DNA from: Pseudomonadales bacterium
GTDB lineage: Bacteria > Pseudomonadota > Gammaproteobacteria > Pseudomonadales > UBA7239
Assembly: GCA_041395665.1 (NCBI GenBank)
Contig: JAWLAB010000001.1
Coordinates: forward strand, 62,001 to 126,000
Direction of reading: 5' to 3'
DNA: 64,000 nucleotides
Within the stretch, counting starts at the first letter, position 1. Every line of letters begins with the position of its first letter. The translations under genes were made by a program, and so were the position numbers. This document shows, in pieces, positions 45,583 to 55,569 of the stretch. The notes beneath the pieces were generated by a model that saw nothing but the letters and a program-made list of their open reading frames with translations, did not search any database and was not told the DNA's origin.

Positions 45583-45933
45583 CTAAATGGAAAAGGACGA
45601 GCCGCAGCCACAGGTGGTTTGTGCGTTTGGATTGCGAATCACAAACTTCGATCCCTGCAAACCCTCCTCGTAATCCACTTCTGCGCCGGCCAAATACTGA
45701 TAACTTAGCGGATCAACCAACACGGTGATGCCATCTTTCTCGATAAAAGCATCATCCTCGGCAGCGATCTCATCGAAAGTGAAACCGTACTGAAAGCCGG
45801 AACAGCCACCGCCCGTCACGAACACGCGCAACTTCAAATCGGGATTGGCTTCTTCATCCACCAAACGGCGCACTTTATTGGCGGCGCTAGCAGTGACACT
45901 GATTTCTTCTGCAGCTAATGCTTCGGCACTCAT
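45583..45933 (-). CDS. erpA: Iron-sulfur cluster insertion protein ErpA
   Basis: This 116-residue A-type Fe-S carrier has the three conserved Cys: one in [10 protein letters not shown] and two in the C-terminal CGCGSSF. ErpA delivers clusters to apoproteins such as IspG/IspH and is essential for respiration in E. coli. It is 38 nt downstream of argC, and the same neighbourhood occurs in pseudomonads. Confidence 0.95.
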   Translation of the reverse strand: MSAEALAAEEISVTASAANKVRRLVDEEANPDLKLRVFVTGGGCSGFQYGFTFDEIAAEDDAFIEKDGITVLVDPLSYQYLAGAEVDYEEGLQGSKFVIRNPNAQTTCGCGSSFSI

Positions 45934-45971
45934 GGTTTAGCTCCTCAATACCCTGTTTATGGGGTCAACCC

Positions 45972-47012
45972 TTAGGGAATCAACGCCAGATTTTCCAAGC
46001 CCGTCTGCTCCGGCAGACCGTGCATGATATTCATGATTTGCACGCCCTGACCGGACGCGCCCTTGGTCAAATTGTCGATCACCGCCATGATCACAGCGCG
46101 TTTACGCCCTTGCGGCTTGGTAACCGCAATGCGGCAAGTGTTCGCGCCTTTCACCGTGCGCGTTTCTGGATGCGAACCGGCGGGCAGCACATCGACAAAA
46201 TACTCGTCTGCATAACGCTGCTCATAAAGCTGTTGCAGATCGACCGAATCGTCGAGCAAATCCGCGTAAATCGTCGCGTGCATGCCGCGCACCATCGGTA
46301 CCAAATGCGGTACGAAAGTCAGCTCGAAAGGCTGTTCACCCGCCGATTGCAGCGCGTGGATACCCTGCTCAATTTCTGGCAGATGCCTATGCCCCGCGCT
46401 GGCGTAAGCTTTGAAACTACCGCTTAGCTCCGAGAACAACATATCCACCTTGGCTTGCCGTCCTGCGCCCGACACACCCGACACTGCATTGGCGATCAAG
46501 CTATCCGGCTTCACGAGTTTGGCTTCCAACAGCGGCAGCAAACCCAGTTGGATCACGGTGGGATAGCAGCCCGCACAAGCCACTAAACGCGCGTTGCGTA
46601 TCGCCTCGCGATTCACTTCCGCCAAACCGTACACCGCCTCTTGCACCAGCTCAGGACAAGCGTGCTTTTGACCGTACCATTTTTCCCACACTGCAATATC
46701 GCGAATCCGAAAATCCGCTGAGAGGTCGATCACGCGCGTGCCGGTCTGCATCAGTTCAGCCATCATGGCCTGCGCTACGCCGTGCGGGGTGGCAAAAAAC
46801 ACCACATCGCAGGCAGCGAGCTGCTTAATGTCCGGCGCAGAAAACGCCAGATCAAAACGACCGCGCAAATTGGGAAACAACTGCGACACCGGCATACCCG
46901 CTTCGCCACGCGAAGTAATTACCTGCACGACCGTCTGCGGGTGCTGCGCCAACAAACGCAACAACTCCGCACCGGTATAACCCGTGCCGCCCACTATGCC
47001 GACTTTAATCAC
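45972..47012 (-). CDS. argC: N-acetyl-gamma-glutamyl-phosphate reductase
   Basis: This 346-residue NADPH-dependent enzyme makes N-acetylglutamate semialdehyde in arginine synthesis. The Rossmann motif is [18 protein letters not shown] at the N-terminus, and the catalytic Cys is in CAGCYPTV near residue 150. [11 protein letters not shown] carries the substrate-site His. It forms an argC-erpA unit and diverges from hemJ with a 69-nt gap. Confidence 0.96.
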   Translation of the reverse strand: MIKVGIVGGTGYTGAELLRLLAQHPQTVVQVITSRGEAGMPVSQLFPNLRGRFDLAFSAPDIKQLAACDVVFFATPHGVAQAMMAELMQTGTRVIDLSADFRIRDIAVWEKWYGQKHACPELVQEAVYGLAEVNREAIRNARLVACAGCYPTVIQLGLLPLLEAKLVKPDSLIANAVSGVSGAGRQAKVDMLFSELSGSFKAYASAGHRHLPEIEQGIHALQSAGEQPFELTFVPHLVPMVRGMHATIYADLLDDSVDLQQLYEQRYADEYFVDVLPAGSHPETRTVKGANTCRIAVTKPQGRKRAVIMAVIDNLTKGASGQGVQIMNIMHGLPEQTGLENLALIP

Positions 47013-47081
47013 GATGACACCTGCACTGCTTTTGAATCCGTTATCATTTTAACGATTCCCACTTCAGGATGCAGAAATATC

Positions 47082-47507
47082 ATGCTGTTTTTATGGCTAA
47101 AAGCCTTCCATCTGATTGCTGTGATCTGCTGGTTTGCTGCGCTGTTTTATCTGCCGCGCTTATTTGTCTATCACGCGATGAGCGATGACGCGATCAGCCG
47201 CGAGCGCTTCAAAATCATGGAGCGCAAACTGTATCGCGGCATCATGACGCCGGCAGCAATTGCCACGGTTATTTTGGGGCTATGGATGCTGCATCTGAAC
47301 CCCGCGCTGCTCAGCATGGGTTGGATCAAAGTAAAGCTGGCTTTGGTGCTGTTGTTGATTGCGTACCACTGGGCTTGTGGGCATTTTTTGCGCCAATTTG
47401 CTGCGGATACCAATACCCGCAGCCATGTGTTTTTTCGCGTGTTCAACGAGTTGCCGGTCATCGCTCTCATTGCCATCATTTTGCTCGCCGTCTTAAAACC
47501 TTTTTGA
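47082..47507 (+). CDS. hemJ: HemJ-type protoporphyrinogen IX oxidase
   Basis: This 141-residue membrane protein begins MLFLWLKAFHLIAVICWFAALFYLP at ATG 47082. It has four predicted helices (about 4-26, 52-72, 80-100 and 120-140) and the family's conserved N-terminal His and Arg/Lys residues (AFH; MERKLYR). HemJ oxidises protoporphyrinogen IX to protoporphyrin IX in bacteria lacking HemG/HemY. It neighbours argC/erpA in pseudomonads too. Some annotators call the family CopD-like. Confidence 0.88.
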   Translation: MLFLWLKAFHLIAVICWFAALFYLPRLFVYHAMSDDAISRERFKIMERKLYRGIMTPAAIATVILGLWMLHLNPALLSMGWIKVKLALVLLLIAYHWACGHFLRQFAADTNTRSHVFFRVFNELPVIALIAIILLAVLKPF

Positions 47508-47517
47508 TTTGAAACTC

Positions 47518-47546
47518 TTCGGTTAACGCGCGCTTATGCCTATAAT
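47518..47546 (+). promoter_or_regulatory. Putative promoter of the aminotransferase gene
   Basis: A perfect TATAAT (47541-47546) lies 28 nt before the GTG start. The position 17 bp upstream (TTCGGT) is a poor -35. The -10 is clear and the rest is inferred. Confidence 0.4.
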
Positions 47547-47573
47547 TGCGCGCTTTTTCTCGAGGGTGATTCC

Positions 47574-48845
47574 GTGCAAATCCAACAAGCTTCCCGTGAA
47601 CAATTGGAAAACTGGCACAAGGAACTGCGTGCGCAGTATGCCGATTATCAGCAACGCAAGCTGTCACTGGATTTGACGCGCGGCAAACCCTCTGCCGAAC
47701 AATTGGCGCTGTCTGATGCACTGGACGGCAACCTGCACAGCAACTACACACTCGACAACACCGACCTGCGCAATTACGGCGGCTTAGAAGGCTTACCTTC
47801 GGCGCGCAAATTGGGCGCAGCGCTGCTCGGCCTCGATCCTGCCGAAGTAATCGCGGGCGGCAACAGCAGCCTCACCATGATGTACCAAGCCATGCAGTAC
47901 GCGTGGATGCTGGGCCCTGATGGCAAAAGCGCATGGCGCAACGAAGCCAGCGTGAAGTTTCTCTGCCCATCGCCCGGCTACGACCGTCACTTTGCGATTT
48001 GCGAGCAGCTCGGCATCGAAATGATCTCCGTGCGCTTGACCGACAATGGCCCCGACATGGATCAAGTGGAAGCTTTGATCAAAGCCGATGCCTCCATCAA
48101 AGGTATGTGGTGCGTACCAAAATACAGCAACCCGACCGGCTGTGTTTACAGCGCGGAAACGGTCGATCGCATCGCCGCGCTCGGCAAAATTGCCGCCGCT
48201 AATTTCCGCGTGTTCTGGGATAACGCCTATGTGGTGCACGATTTAGCTGACAATGCACCCGCACTCGCCAACATCATGGAACGCTGCCGCGCACACGGCA
48301 CCGAACACAGTGTGTTGCAATTTACTTCCACCTCAAAAATCACCCATGCCGGCGCTGGCGTGGCGTTTATGGGCGCATCCAAAGAAAACTTGGCGGTGTT
48401 CTGCAAACAGCTCGGCATCGCCACCATCGGCCCCGACAAAGTCAATCAAGCGCGCCATCTTGCGTTTTTAGCGGACGCACCCGCTGTGCAACAACACATG
48501 AAAAAACACGCCGCGATTTTGAAGCCGCGCTTTGATTGCGTACTGCAACATTTGCAAACCGCGTTTGCTGGCAGTGATCTCGGCGAATGGACAGCACCTG
48601 TCGGCGGCTATTTTGTGTCGTTCAATACTCGTGCTGGACTTGCGACCACCGTAGTAAAACTCGCTGCCGAAGCAGGTGTAAAACTCACACCTGCAGGTGC
48701 CACTTTCCCTTACGGCAAAGATCCAGAAAACCGCAACATCCGCCTTGCACCCAGCTTCCCTAAATTGGACGAAGTAGATTTGTGCATGGCGATTTTCACC
48801 ACTTGCGTGAAGCTGGCTTCGGTGGAGCAAGCATTAGCAAGCTGA
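47574..48845 (+). CDS. PLP-dependent aminotransferase, putative aspartate-type
   Basis: This 423-residue fold-type I aminotransferase opens QQASREQLENWHKELRAQYA, followed by LDLTRGKPSAEQL. This matches a distinct bacterial subfamily often annotated as MocR-like or putative aspartate aminotransferase, but with no DNA-binding domain. The PLP Lys is in FTSTSKITHAG, and the Asp/Tyr pair is in VFWDNAYVVHD. The start is GTG 47574 after GAGGGTG. The real amino-acid substrate is uncertain. It is monocistronic, with its own terminator. Confidence 0.88.
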   Translation: MQIQQASREQLENWHKELRAQYADYQQRKLSLDLTRGKPSAEQLALSDALDGNLHSNYTLDNTDLRNYGGLEGLPSARKLGAALLGLDPAEVIAGGNSSLTMMYQAMQYAWMLGPDGKSAWRNEASVKFLCPSPGYDRHFAICEQLGIEMISVRLTDNGPDMDQVEALIKADASIKGMWCVPKYSNPTGCVYSAETVDRIAALGKIAAANFRVFWDNAYVVHDLADNAPALANIMERCRAHGTEHSVLQFTSTSKITHAGAGVAFMGASKENLAVFCKQLGIATIGPDKVNQARHLAFLADAPAVQQHMKKHAAILKPRFDCVLQHLQTAFAGSDLGEWTAPVGGYFVSFNTRAGLATTVVKLAAEAGVKLTPAGATFPYGKDPENRNIRLAPSFPKLDEVDLCMAIFTTCVKLASVEQALAS

Positions 48846-48866
48846 TCTTTTTTCATAGCAAAAAAT

Positions 48867-48893
48867 AAAAAATCCAGCAATGCTGGATTTTTT
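48867..48893. terminator. Terminator between the aminotransferase and the CAU tRNA
   Basis: AAAATCCAGC/GCTGGATTTT with a 3-nt loop is flanked by A and T runs. It can terminate the aminotransferase on the plus strand and rpoD-tRNA transcripts on the minus strand. Confidence 0.88.
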
Positions 48894-48898
48894 ATTTT

Positions 48899-48975
48899 TG
48901 GTGGGCCCAGTAGGACTTGAACCTACGACCAATCGATTATGAGTCGACTGCTCTGACCAACTGAGCTATAGGCCC
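48899..48975 (-). tRNA. tRNA with CAT anticodon (tRNA-Ile2 or elongator tRNA-Met)
   Basis: A regular 77-nt cloverleaf with encoded CCA and anticodon CAT. The anticodon arm (CGACTCATAATCG) and the following TTGGTCG resemble E. coli tRNA-Ile2, whose C34 is changed to lysidine by TilS so that it reads AUA. An elongator Met identity cannot be ruled out by eye. It lies 14 nt downstream of rpoD and may be co-transcribed with it. Confidence 0.9.
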
Positions 48976-48989
48976 AAAGAGTGTGCGAA

Positions 48990-50873
48990 TTATTCGTCGA
49001 GAAAACCGCGCAGATAATCGGAGCGTGTGGGGTGACGCAATTTACGCAAAGCTTTCGCTTCGATTTGACGAATGCGCTCACGCGTGACATCAAATTGTTT
49101 GCCCACTTCTTCCAGCGTGTGATCGGTATTCATGTCGATACCAAAACGCATACGCAACACTTTCGCTTCGCGCGCGGTGAGTGAGGACAACACTTCACGC
49201 GTTGCTTCGCTCAAACCTTCCGTTGTTGCTGCTTCAATCGGCGATTGAATCGTCGTGTCTTCAATAAAATCACCCAAATGTGAATCTTCATCGTCACCCA
49301 CAGGGGTTTCCATGGAGATCGGTTCTTTGGCAATTTTTAACACTTTACGCACTTTGTCTTCTGGCATTTCCATGCGTTCGCCCAGTTCTTCCGGCGTGGG
49401 TTCGCGACCCATTTCTTGCACCATTTGACGCGAAATGCGGTTCAGTTTGTTGATGGTTTCAATCATGTGTACGGGGATGCGAATGGTGCGCGCCTGATCA
49501 GCAATCGAACGCGTAATCGCCTGACGAATCCACCATGTTGCGTAAGTGGAAAATTTATAACCGCGACGGTACTCAAACTTATCCACCGCTTTCATCAGAC
49601 CGATATTGCCCTCTTGAATCAAATCCAAGAATTGCAAACCACGGTTGGTGTATTTTTTGGCGATAGAAATTACCAAACGCAAGTTAGCTTCCACCATTTC
49701 GCGTTTGGCACGACGCATACGCGCTTCACCGAGCGACAGGCGGCGATTGATTTCTTTCAATGTTGCCAACGGCATATCCATGCGCGTTTCGATTTGCAGC
49801 AGTTTTCTCTGGCTGCGTTGTACATCTGGTTTGATATTTTCTAAACGATCAGCATTGCTTTGATTTTTCTTGAGGCGCATTTGCGCAGTGAGCCATTTCT
49901 CATTGGTTTCGTTGCCAGGAAACGCTTCAATAAAATGTTTACGATCCATGCCGCCGCGACGAACACACAGCGTCATAATTGCGCGCTCTTCTGCACGAAT
50001 TTGCGCCAACACATCACGAGAGTTTTTCAAAATAGGATCAAACTGACGCGGCGTCAGTTTAAGAAATTTAAACACTTCTGCCAGCGCTTCCATTTCTTTG
50101 CCAGCTTGCTTGCTATCGCGACCGTGTTTACTCAAAGCCTTTTGTGCTTTATCAAACTGCTTTTTCAATTTACCAAAACGAATTTTTGCTTCTTCTGGGT
50201 CAGGACCTGTATCAACTTCAGCTTCATCATCACCACTATCATCATCATCATCTTCTTCATCTTTGCCATTGGCTTTTGCTTTTTTTGCGCCCGGCTCAGG
50301 TAATTCTTGATCGTTATTCACCGCTGCGCCCGGCGCAACAGGCATTGTTTCCATCGGATCCAAATAGCCAGTAATGATGTCGCTGAGTTTTCGCTCTTCT
50401 GTTGCGACCATCGCGTATTCTTGCAAGATCGCTTCGACAGAACCCGGCACATAAGACAGTGCCGCCATCATTTCGCGAATACCTTCCTCAATGCGTTTGG
50501 CGATAACAATTTCACCTTCACGCGTCAGCAAATCCACCGTGCCCATTTCGCGCATGTACATACGCACAGGATCGGTGGTGCGACCCACTTCACTTTCTAC
50601 GGCAGCTAATGCAGCAGCGGCCTCTGCGGCAGCGGCTTCATCGATTGCTGCTTCACCGTCTGCCATCAACAACGCTTCTGCATCGGGCACATTTTCAAAA
50701 ACACGAATGCCCATATCGTTGATCATTTGAACTATATTTTCGACCTGCTCCTCATCCGCAAGATCTTCTGGCAAGTGGTCATTGACTTCGGCATAAGTCA
50801 GGTAGCCCTGCTCTTTACCACGGGCAATCAGGTCTTTCAGGCGGGACTGTTGCTGTTTGACGATCTCGGACAT
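48990..50873 (-). CDS. rpoD: RNA polymerase primary sigma factor RpoD (sigma70)
   Basis: This 627-residue sigma factor starts at ATG 50873 ([15 protein letters not shown]); an ATG four codons upstream is less like the family start. Region 1.1 opens the protein ([19 protein letters not shown]). An acidic non-conserved region (about 190-235) is rich in Asp and Glu. Regions 2.3-2.4 include [20 protein letters not shown], and region 4.2 has the helix-turn-helix [20 protein letters not shown]. It ends the rpsU-dnaG-rpoD operon. A dedicated promoter region lies in the dnaG-rpoD gap. Confidence 0.98.
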   Translation of the reverse strand: MSEIVKQQQSRLKDLIARGKEQGYLTYAEVNDHLPEDLADEEQVENIVQMINDMGIRVFENVPDAEALLMADGEAAIDEAAAAEAAAALAAVESEVGRTTDPVRMYMREMGTVDLLTREGEIVIAKRIEEGIREMMAALSYVPGSVEAILQEYAMVATEERKLSDIITGYLDPMETMPVAPGAAVNNDQELPEPGAKKAKANGKDEEDDDDDSGDDEAEVDTGPDPEEAKIRFGKLKKQFDKAQKALSKHGRDSKQAGKEMEALAEVFKFLKLTPRQFDPILKNSRDVLAQIRAEERAIMTLCVRRGGMDRKHFIEAFPGNETNEKWLTAQMRLKKNQSNADRLENIKPDVQRSQRKLLQIETRMDMPLATLKEINRRLSLGEARMRRAKREMVEANLRLVISIAKKYTNRGLQFLDLIQEGNIGLMKAVDKFEYRRGYKFSTYATWWIRQAITRSIADQARTIRIPVHMIETINKLNRISRQMVQEMGREPTPEELGERMEMPEDKVRKVLKIAKEPISMETPVGDDEDSHLGDFIEDTTIQSPIEAATTEGLSEATREVLSSLTAREAKVLRMRFGIDMNTDHTLEEVGKQFDVTRERIRQIEAKALRKLRHPTRSDYLRGFLDE

Positions 50874-50915
50874 GAGGCGATCCAATCTGTGTTTTCAAGG
50901 CGTTAAAGGGCGCGG

Positions 50916-50954
50916 ATTATACCGGATGGTGGGGGCATATCTCTAGATTGCAAG
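50916..50954 (-). promoter_or_regulatory. rpoD internal promoter, sigma32-like plus a sigma70 -10
   Basis: On the minus strand CTTGCAA (50948-50954) and CCCCCACC (50928-50935) are 12 bp apart, close to the heat-shock pattern CTTGAAA...CCCCAT. A perfect TATAAT (50916-50921) follows. In E. coli rpoD has a heat-shock promoter in this part of the operon. This is a visual match only. Confidence 0.45.
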
Positions 50955-50967
50955 ACGATTCCCGTAT

Positions 50968-52815
50968 TCAACGGCTGTGCTTTTCCCGCAGTAAGCGCTG
51001 TAAATCGTGCTTTTCCAGTTCCGTCAGCTCGCGCACGCGCGATTGCTCGATCAAATGCAGCAATGGATTCTCTTGCTCAATGCGTAGCAGCAAGCGCTCT
51101 AACGCAGCCTGCAGTTGCTCTGCCGCCAGCAATTCGTTATCCACCAGTTTTTCGCGATTCGCCAACTCGTACAAATGCGCGCCACTTTCGCTGCCGTATT
51201 GACCATGCCACAGCCCCAATAAGCGACTGCGACTGGCGTGCGGATGCTCCTGCATCAAGTTCAGCAAGCGCAACAAAGTCAGCAAATCACCACTCGGCTC
51301 ACCCTGCTGTAGACGCGACAACGCCGGCAACAGCTGTTGATGCAGATGCGGGTAGTGCAACAGCAAATGCAGAATCGATTCCAGCAGGCTGAGCGCGATG
51401 CGCCGCGTATCGGCAGCTTTCGGCATGATTTTTTGTGGGCTAGCAGAGCGTTCAGTTTGCGGCAATAGCGAGTGCGCGGCATCTGCTGCTTCGGATTGCG
51501 ACACACTGACACGCTCGCCCACCAAGCGTTGTAAGTAAGCGATATCTAACTGTGTACGCAGCGATAAATCGACAAACATCTGCTGGCGGAAGGGACCATC
51601 CGGCAGGCGTTGCAACTGCGGAGCCACACGGCTGGCCAAGGCGGCACGCCCTTCGGCAGCATCCATCTGCAAACCAAGGCTAGCTTGCTCAAACAGATAT
51701 TCCGACAGCGGCAGTGCTTTTTCTAACAGCGCGGTAAACGCGTCCAAACCACTGCGACGCACATAGCTGTCGGGGTCGTCGCCGTCACCCAGAAATAAAA
51801 ATCGCACTTGGCGCTGCTCGCGCAGGGCAGGCAGAGACACATCCAGCGCGCGCACAGCGGCGCGGCGACCGGCTTCATCGCCATCGAAACAAAACACCAC
51901 TTCATTGGCGTAGCGGAAGGCTTTCTCCAAGTGCGCGGTGCCTGCCGCCGTACCCAGCGTGGCCACCGCACCAGCCAGCCCGAACTGCGCCAGCGCCACT
52001 GCATCCATATAGCCTTCAACAACCACGAGGCGCGCCAAAGTACTCTTGCTGCGGCTGGCTTCGTGCAGCCCGTACAGCTCGCGCCCCTTGGAAAACACCG
52101 GCGTTTCCGGCGAGTTCAGGTACTTGGGCTTTTCGTCGGTCAGCACACGACCGCCGAAAGCGATCACGCGGCCGCGCAAATCACGAATAGGGAACATCAC
52201 ACGATCACGAAAGCGGTCATAACGTTTGCCGGTGTCGTCGCGATCAACCAGCATGCCGCTCTCCAACAGCAGCGACTCCTGCCAACCCGCGCTCAGCAAA
52301 TGCTGCATGAGATTGTCCCAGCCTGGGGGCGCGTAGCCGATGCCGTACTGCTGTATCACCGCCTCGCTCAAACCGCGCTGCTGTAAATACGCACGCGCTT
52401 TGTCCGCTTGCGGGTGCTGCTGCAACTGCCGCTGAAAATATGCCGCCGCCTGCTCCAGCAGCGCACACAGATCTTGCTGCACGCGCTGGGTTTTCTGTTC
52501 CTGCTCAGAGAGTTGCTCGCGCGGCACTTCCACGCCTTGCAGTTGCGCCAAGCTCTCCACAGCGCGCGGAAAATCCAAGTTTTCAAATGCCATCAAAAAG
52601 CCAATGGCATTGCCGCTCGCGCCACAACCGAAGCAGTGATAGAACTGTTTTTCTTGATTGACGCTAAACGAGGGCGTCTTTTCATCGTGAAAGGGGCAGC
52701 AGGCCATGTAATTGCGGCCGCTTTTTTTCAGGCGCACGCGGCGATCTATCACTTCGACGATGTCGGCGCGATCGAGCAAATCATCGATAAAAGATTGAGG
52801 AATTAAGCCGGCCAT
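50968..52815 (-). CDS. dnaG: DNA primase DnaG
   Basis: This 615-residue primase makes RNA primers for replication. The N-terminal zinc finger has Cys40, His43, Cys61 and Cys64 (CPFHDEKTPSF; HCFGCG). The RNA-polymerase core and TOPRIM domain follow, with VVVEGYMDAVALAQFG near 266 and VVFCFDGDEAGRRA near 308 carrying the metal-binding acidic residues. The C-terminal part (about 450-615) binds DnaB. It is separated from rpsU by an attenuator. Confidence 0.97.
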   Translation of the reverse strand: MAGLIPQSFIDDLLDRADIVEVIDRRVRLKKSGRNYMACCPFHDEKTPSFSVNQEKQFYHCFGCGASGNAIGFLMAFENLDFPRAVESLAQLQGVEVPREQLSEQEQKTQRVQQDLCALLEQAAAYFQRQLQQHPQADKARAYLQQRGLSEAVIQQYGIGYAPPGWDNLMQHLLSAGWQESLLLESGMLVDRDDTGKRYDRFRDRVMFPIRDLRGRVIAFGGRVLTDEKPKYLNSPETPVFSKGRELYGLHEASRSKSTLARLVVVEGYMDAVALAQFGLAGAVATLGTAAGTAHLEKAFRYANEVVFCFDGDEAGRRAAVRALDVSLPALREQRQVRFLFLGDGDDPDSYVRRSGLDAFTALLEKALPLSEYLFEQASLGLQMDAAEGRAALASRVAPQLQRLPDGPFRQQMFVDLSLRTQLDIAYLQRLVGERVSVSQSEAADAAHSLLPQTERSASPQKIMPKAADTRRIALSLLESILHLLLHYPHLHQQLLPALSRLQQGEPSGDLLTLLRLLNLMQEHPHASRSRLLGLWHGQYGSESGAHLYELANREKLVDNELLAAEQLQAALERLLLRIEQENPLLHLIEQSRVRELTELEKHDLQRLLREKHSR

Positions 52816-52866
52816 ACCGCGATGGTTTTCATCCTTTCGTAGGACTTTCCATAATACTGCAAACGC

Positions 52867-52901
52867 AAAAAACCACGCATGAGCTTCACGCGTGGTTTTT
52901 T
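52867..52901 (-). terminator. rpsU-dnaG attenuator
   Basis: On the minus strand AAAAAACCACGC pairs perfectly with GCGTGGTTTTTT (12 bp, 11-nt loop), with a T-run. It lies between rpsU and dnaG, where E. coli has a terminator that keeps primase levels far below S21. Confidence 0.9.
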
Positions 52902-52941
52902 AAATAAGTGCTGAAATGCCCAGCGAAACTGGGCGGAGCAA

Positions 52942-53157
52942 TCAGTACAGGCGTTGCTGACGGCGGTTTTCGCGAGACAGCTTTTTCAGGTGACGCTTAA
53001 CTGCCGCAGCAGCTTTGCGTTTGCGCACTGAAGTGGGCTTCTCATAGAACTCGCGGCGGCGGACTTCCGCCAATACACCCGCTTTTTCGCAAGAGCGCTT
53101 GAAGCGGCGCAGTGCAACATCAAATGGCTCGTTTTCTTTCAAACGTACTGAAGGCAT
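52942..53157 (-). CDS. rpsU: 30S ribosomal protein S21
   Basis: This 71-residue basic protein is the standard S21 ([40 protein letters not shown]). It binds near the 3' end of 16S rRNA and helps mRNA recognition. It is the first gene of the macromolecular synthesis operon. Confidence 0.98.
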   Translation of the reverse strand: MPSVRLKENEPFDVALRRFKRSCEKAGVLAEVRRREFYEKPTSVRKRKAAAAVKRHLKKLSRENRRQQRLY

Positions 53158-53204
53158 GTGTTCTTCCGATAATAATTAACAGCCCGCTCTTAGGCGGGGC
53201 GCGA

Positions 53205-53234
53205 ATTCTAGCCCTATGGAGGGCGCAATGTAAA
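53205..53234 (-). promoter_or_regulatory. Promoter of rpsU-dnaG-rpoD
   Basis: On the minus strand TTTACA (53229-53234) and TAGAAT (53205-53210) are 18 bp apart, about 48 nt upstream of the rpsU ATG. A CCCGC/GCGGG hairpin lies in the leader (about 53180-53200). Confidence 0.6.
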
Positions 53235-53252
53235 CCCGTAAACCGCTTCCGT

Positions 53253-53675
53253 TCACGCTTCTGACGCGATTTCGTAGCTATGCGTGACCGTCGCGCCAGC
53301 GCGACTGAACATCAGCGAGGCGGAGCAGTACTTCTCGGCCGACAAATCCACTGCGCGTTTGACCTGCGCGTCCTTCAACTGCTTGCCGCTGACGACGAAA
53401 TGAATATGGATGCGCGTGAATACGGCGGGAATCTCATCCGCGCGCTCGGCCTCCAATTGCGCGACACAGTTCGTCACTGCTTGGCGCGACTTCTGCAGAA
53501 TGCTAACCACATCAAACGAAGCGCAGCCGCCCATACCCATCAGCAACATTTCCATCGGGCGCGGACCCAAATTGCGGCCACCGTGATCCGGTGGGCCGTC
53601 CATCAACACGCAATGCCCACTGCTTGATTCCGCGAGAAACATCGCCTCGCCCACCCATCTCACTGTCGATTTCAT
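53253..53675 (-). CDS. OsmC family protein (YhfA-like)
   Basis: This 140-residue protein has the OsmC/Ohr fold. The central helix carries GMGGCASFDVVSILQKSRQ with one Cys, and the second conserved Cys is in SAEKYCSASLMFSRAGA. Such a Cys pair can reduce peroxides, but the YhfA branch has no proven function. It is divergent from the crp-type gene, as in E. coli (yhfA-crp) and Pseudomonas (next to vfr), so the pairing is old. Confidence 0.85.
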   Translation of the reverse strand: MKSTVRWVGEAMFLAESSSGHCVLMDGPPDHGGRNLGPRPMEMLLMGMGGCASFDVVSILQKSRQAVTNCVAQLEAERADEIPAVFTRIHIHFVVSGKQLKDAQVKRAVDLSAEKYCSASLMFSRAGATVTHSYEIASEA

Positions 53676-53771
53676 CGTTGCTAATCACTCAAGGTTTTGT
53701 TTTCATGCCCATTATCACAAACCCCCTGCTACAAAGCACGGCGTTCATAAAAAGAAAAAGGAGAGGCCGCT

Positions 53772-54410
53772 TTGGTTTCCGTTTCGCTCACACCCAAAAT
53801 TCATAATGTCGATAAGTTTCTCGAGCATTGCCATCGCCGCCGCTATCCCGCCAAAAGCACCATTATTTATGCAGGCGATACCAGCGATGCGCTGTACTAC
53901 ATCATCAGTGGTTCCGTCACAGTTTTGATTGAAGATGCCGACGGCCGCGAAATGATTGTCGCCTATCTCAATGCCGGTGATTTTTTTGGTGAGATGGGTT
54001 TGTTCGACGATGAAAACAATCCGCGCAGTGCGTGGGTGCGCGCAAAAAATGCCTGCGAAGTTGGCGAAATCAGTTACACCAAATTTCACGAAATCAGCGA
54101 CAACCATCCAGAAATTTTGCTCGCTATGGGCAAACAATTAGCACACCGTTTGCGCTCCACCACACGCAAAGTTGGCGATTTGGCATTTATGGATGTCACC
54201 GGCCGCGTCGCACGCACACTGCTGGATTTATGCAAAGAACCCGACGCAGTGACACATCCCAACGGCATGCAAATTCGTATCACGCGACAAGAAATTGGAC
54301 GCATCGTCGGCTGCTCACGCGAAATGGTCGGGCGTGTACTTAAAACATTAGAAGAACAAAATCTAATTAGCGCGAAAGGCAAAACCATGGTGGTGTACAA
54401 CGCACGGTAA
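53772..54410 (+). CDS. vfr: CRP/Vfr-type cAMP-responsive transcription regulator
   Basis: This 212-residue regulator uses a TTG start (53772) eight nt after AAGGAG. The cAMP domain carries [20 protein letters not shown] and the phosphate-binding segment [13 protein letters not shown] (conserved Gly-Glu), with [18 protein letters not shown] downstream. The C-terminal winged helix is [20 protein letters not shown], with the Arg-Glu and Arg that read the TGTGA half-site. It resembles Pseudomonas Vfr strongly. Vfr controls virulence, twitching and carbon genes there; the regulon here is unknown. galE converges from the other side. Confidence 0.93.
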   Translation: MVSVSLTPKIHNVDKFLEHCHRRRYPAKSTIIYAGDTSDALYYIISGSVTVLIEDADGREMIVAYLNAGDFFGEMGLFDDENNPRSAWVRAKNACEVGEISYTKFHEISDNHPEILLAMGKQLAHRLRSTTRKVGDLAFMDVTGRVARTLLDLCKEPDAVTHPNGMQIRITRQEIGRIVGCSREMVGRVLKTLEEQNLISAKGKTMVVYNAR

Positions 54411-54425
54411 CCACCGCATATTTCA

Positions 54426-55454
54426 TCAACCGCGATACCCCTGCGGATTATTCAACTGCCATCGCCAACTATCCGCCAGCATTGTTTCAAGACTTTTTTC
54501 TGCCACCCACTGCAATTCTTCGCGTGCACGGCTGGCATCCGCCCAACACTCAGCCACATCACCATCGCGGCGCGGCATGACGCGATACGGCACGGGTTTT
54601 CCGCTGATGCGCTCGAAGGTTTTTACCATTTCCAGCACGCTGTAACCTTGCCCTGTGCCTAAGTTGTACGCGCGACAAAATGATTGCGCTTCTGGTTTTG
54701 ATAACAGTAAACGCAAGGCAGCGAGATGCCCCGCTACTAAGTCTTCCACATGAATATAATCGCGCACGCCGGTGCCATCAGGCGTTGCGTAGTCGTCACC
54801 AAACACGGGCAACTCCGCGCGCACACCAGCCGCCACTTGCGCAATGTACGGCAACAAATTATTCGGGATGCCCGCAGGATCTTCGCCAATCAAACCGCTT
54901 GCATGCGCGCCGACGGGATTGAAATAGCGCAACAACGCCACTTGCCACGCAGCCGCCGCACAAACATCGCACAAAATTTGTTCGGTCATTTGTTTAGTTT
55001 GACCGTAAGGATTGCACGCGCCCAGCGCGGCTGTTTCGTCCAAAGGCATTGTGCTGTTTGCGCTATACACGGTAGCGGATGAACTGAAAATCAAACGGTG
55101 GACGGCATGCGCCTGCATCGCCTGCAATAACACCAGCGTGCCACTGATATTGTTTTCGTAGTAGCGCAATGGCTCACTGCACGATTCGCCCACCGCTTTC
55201 AATCCCGCAAAATGCATTACCGCACTGATCGTGTGCTGTATAAAAATTTGATTCAATAATGCGCGATCACGCATATCACCGCGATAAGTCACCAGTGCGC
55301 GACCGGTAATTTTTTCAACACGCTCCAATGCGACGGGATGGCTGTTGCAAAAATTGTCCAGTACCACCACAGAAAAGCCTGCATTCAACAGTGCCACGCA
55401 GGCATGGCTGCCGATATAACCAGCGCCACCCGTTACTAAAATTGCTTCCGTCAT
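54426..55454 (-). CDS. galE: UDP-glucose 4-epimerase
   Basis: This 342-residue extended SDR enzyme starts at ATG 55454 (MTEAILVTGGAGYIGSHACV); an ATG 12 codons upstream is less likely. The NAD motif GGAGYIGSH is at the N-terminus. The catalytic Ser is in IFSSSATVY and the Tyr-Lys pair in NPYGQTKQM. It interconverts UDP-glucose and UDP-galactose for surface glycans. It is convergent with the vfr gene, 15 nt away. Confidence 0.93.
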   Translation of the reverse strand: MTEAILVTGGAGYIGSHACVALLNAGFSVVVLDNFCNSHPVALERVEKITGRALVTYRGDMRDRALLNQIFIQHTISAVMHFAGLKAVGESCSEPLRYYENNISGTLVLLQAMQAHAVHRLIFSSSATVYSANSTMPLDETAALGACNPYGQTKQMTEQILCDVCAAAAWQVALLRYFNPVGAHASGLIGEDPAGIPNNLLPYIAQVAAGVRAELPVFGDDYATPDGTGVRDYIHVEDLVAGHLAALRLLLSKPEAQSFCRAYNLGTGQGYSVLEMVKTFERISGKPVPYRVMPRRDGDVAECWADASRAREELQWVAEKSLETMLADSWRWQLNNPQGYRG

Positions 55455-55569
55455 ATCTTTCCGCCCTTGGTCACTGCGCCGCATTATCAAAGTTTTTACC
55501 TAGGTTTACACGCGTTTGACTTCCCATCACGGTCGTTGTTTGATGCTGAGTATCCACGAGGACTACACC

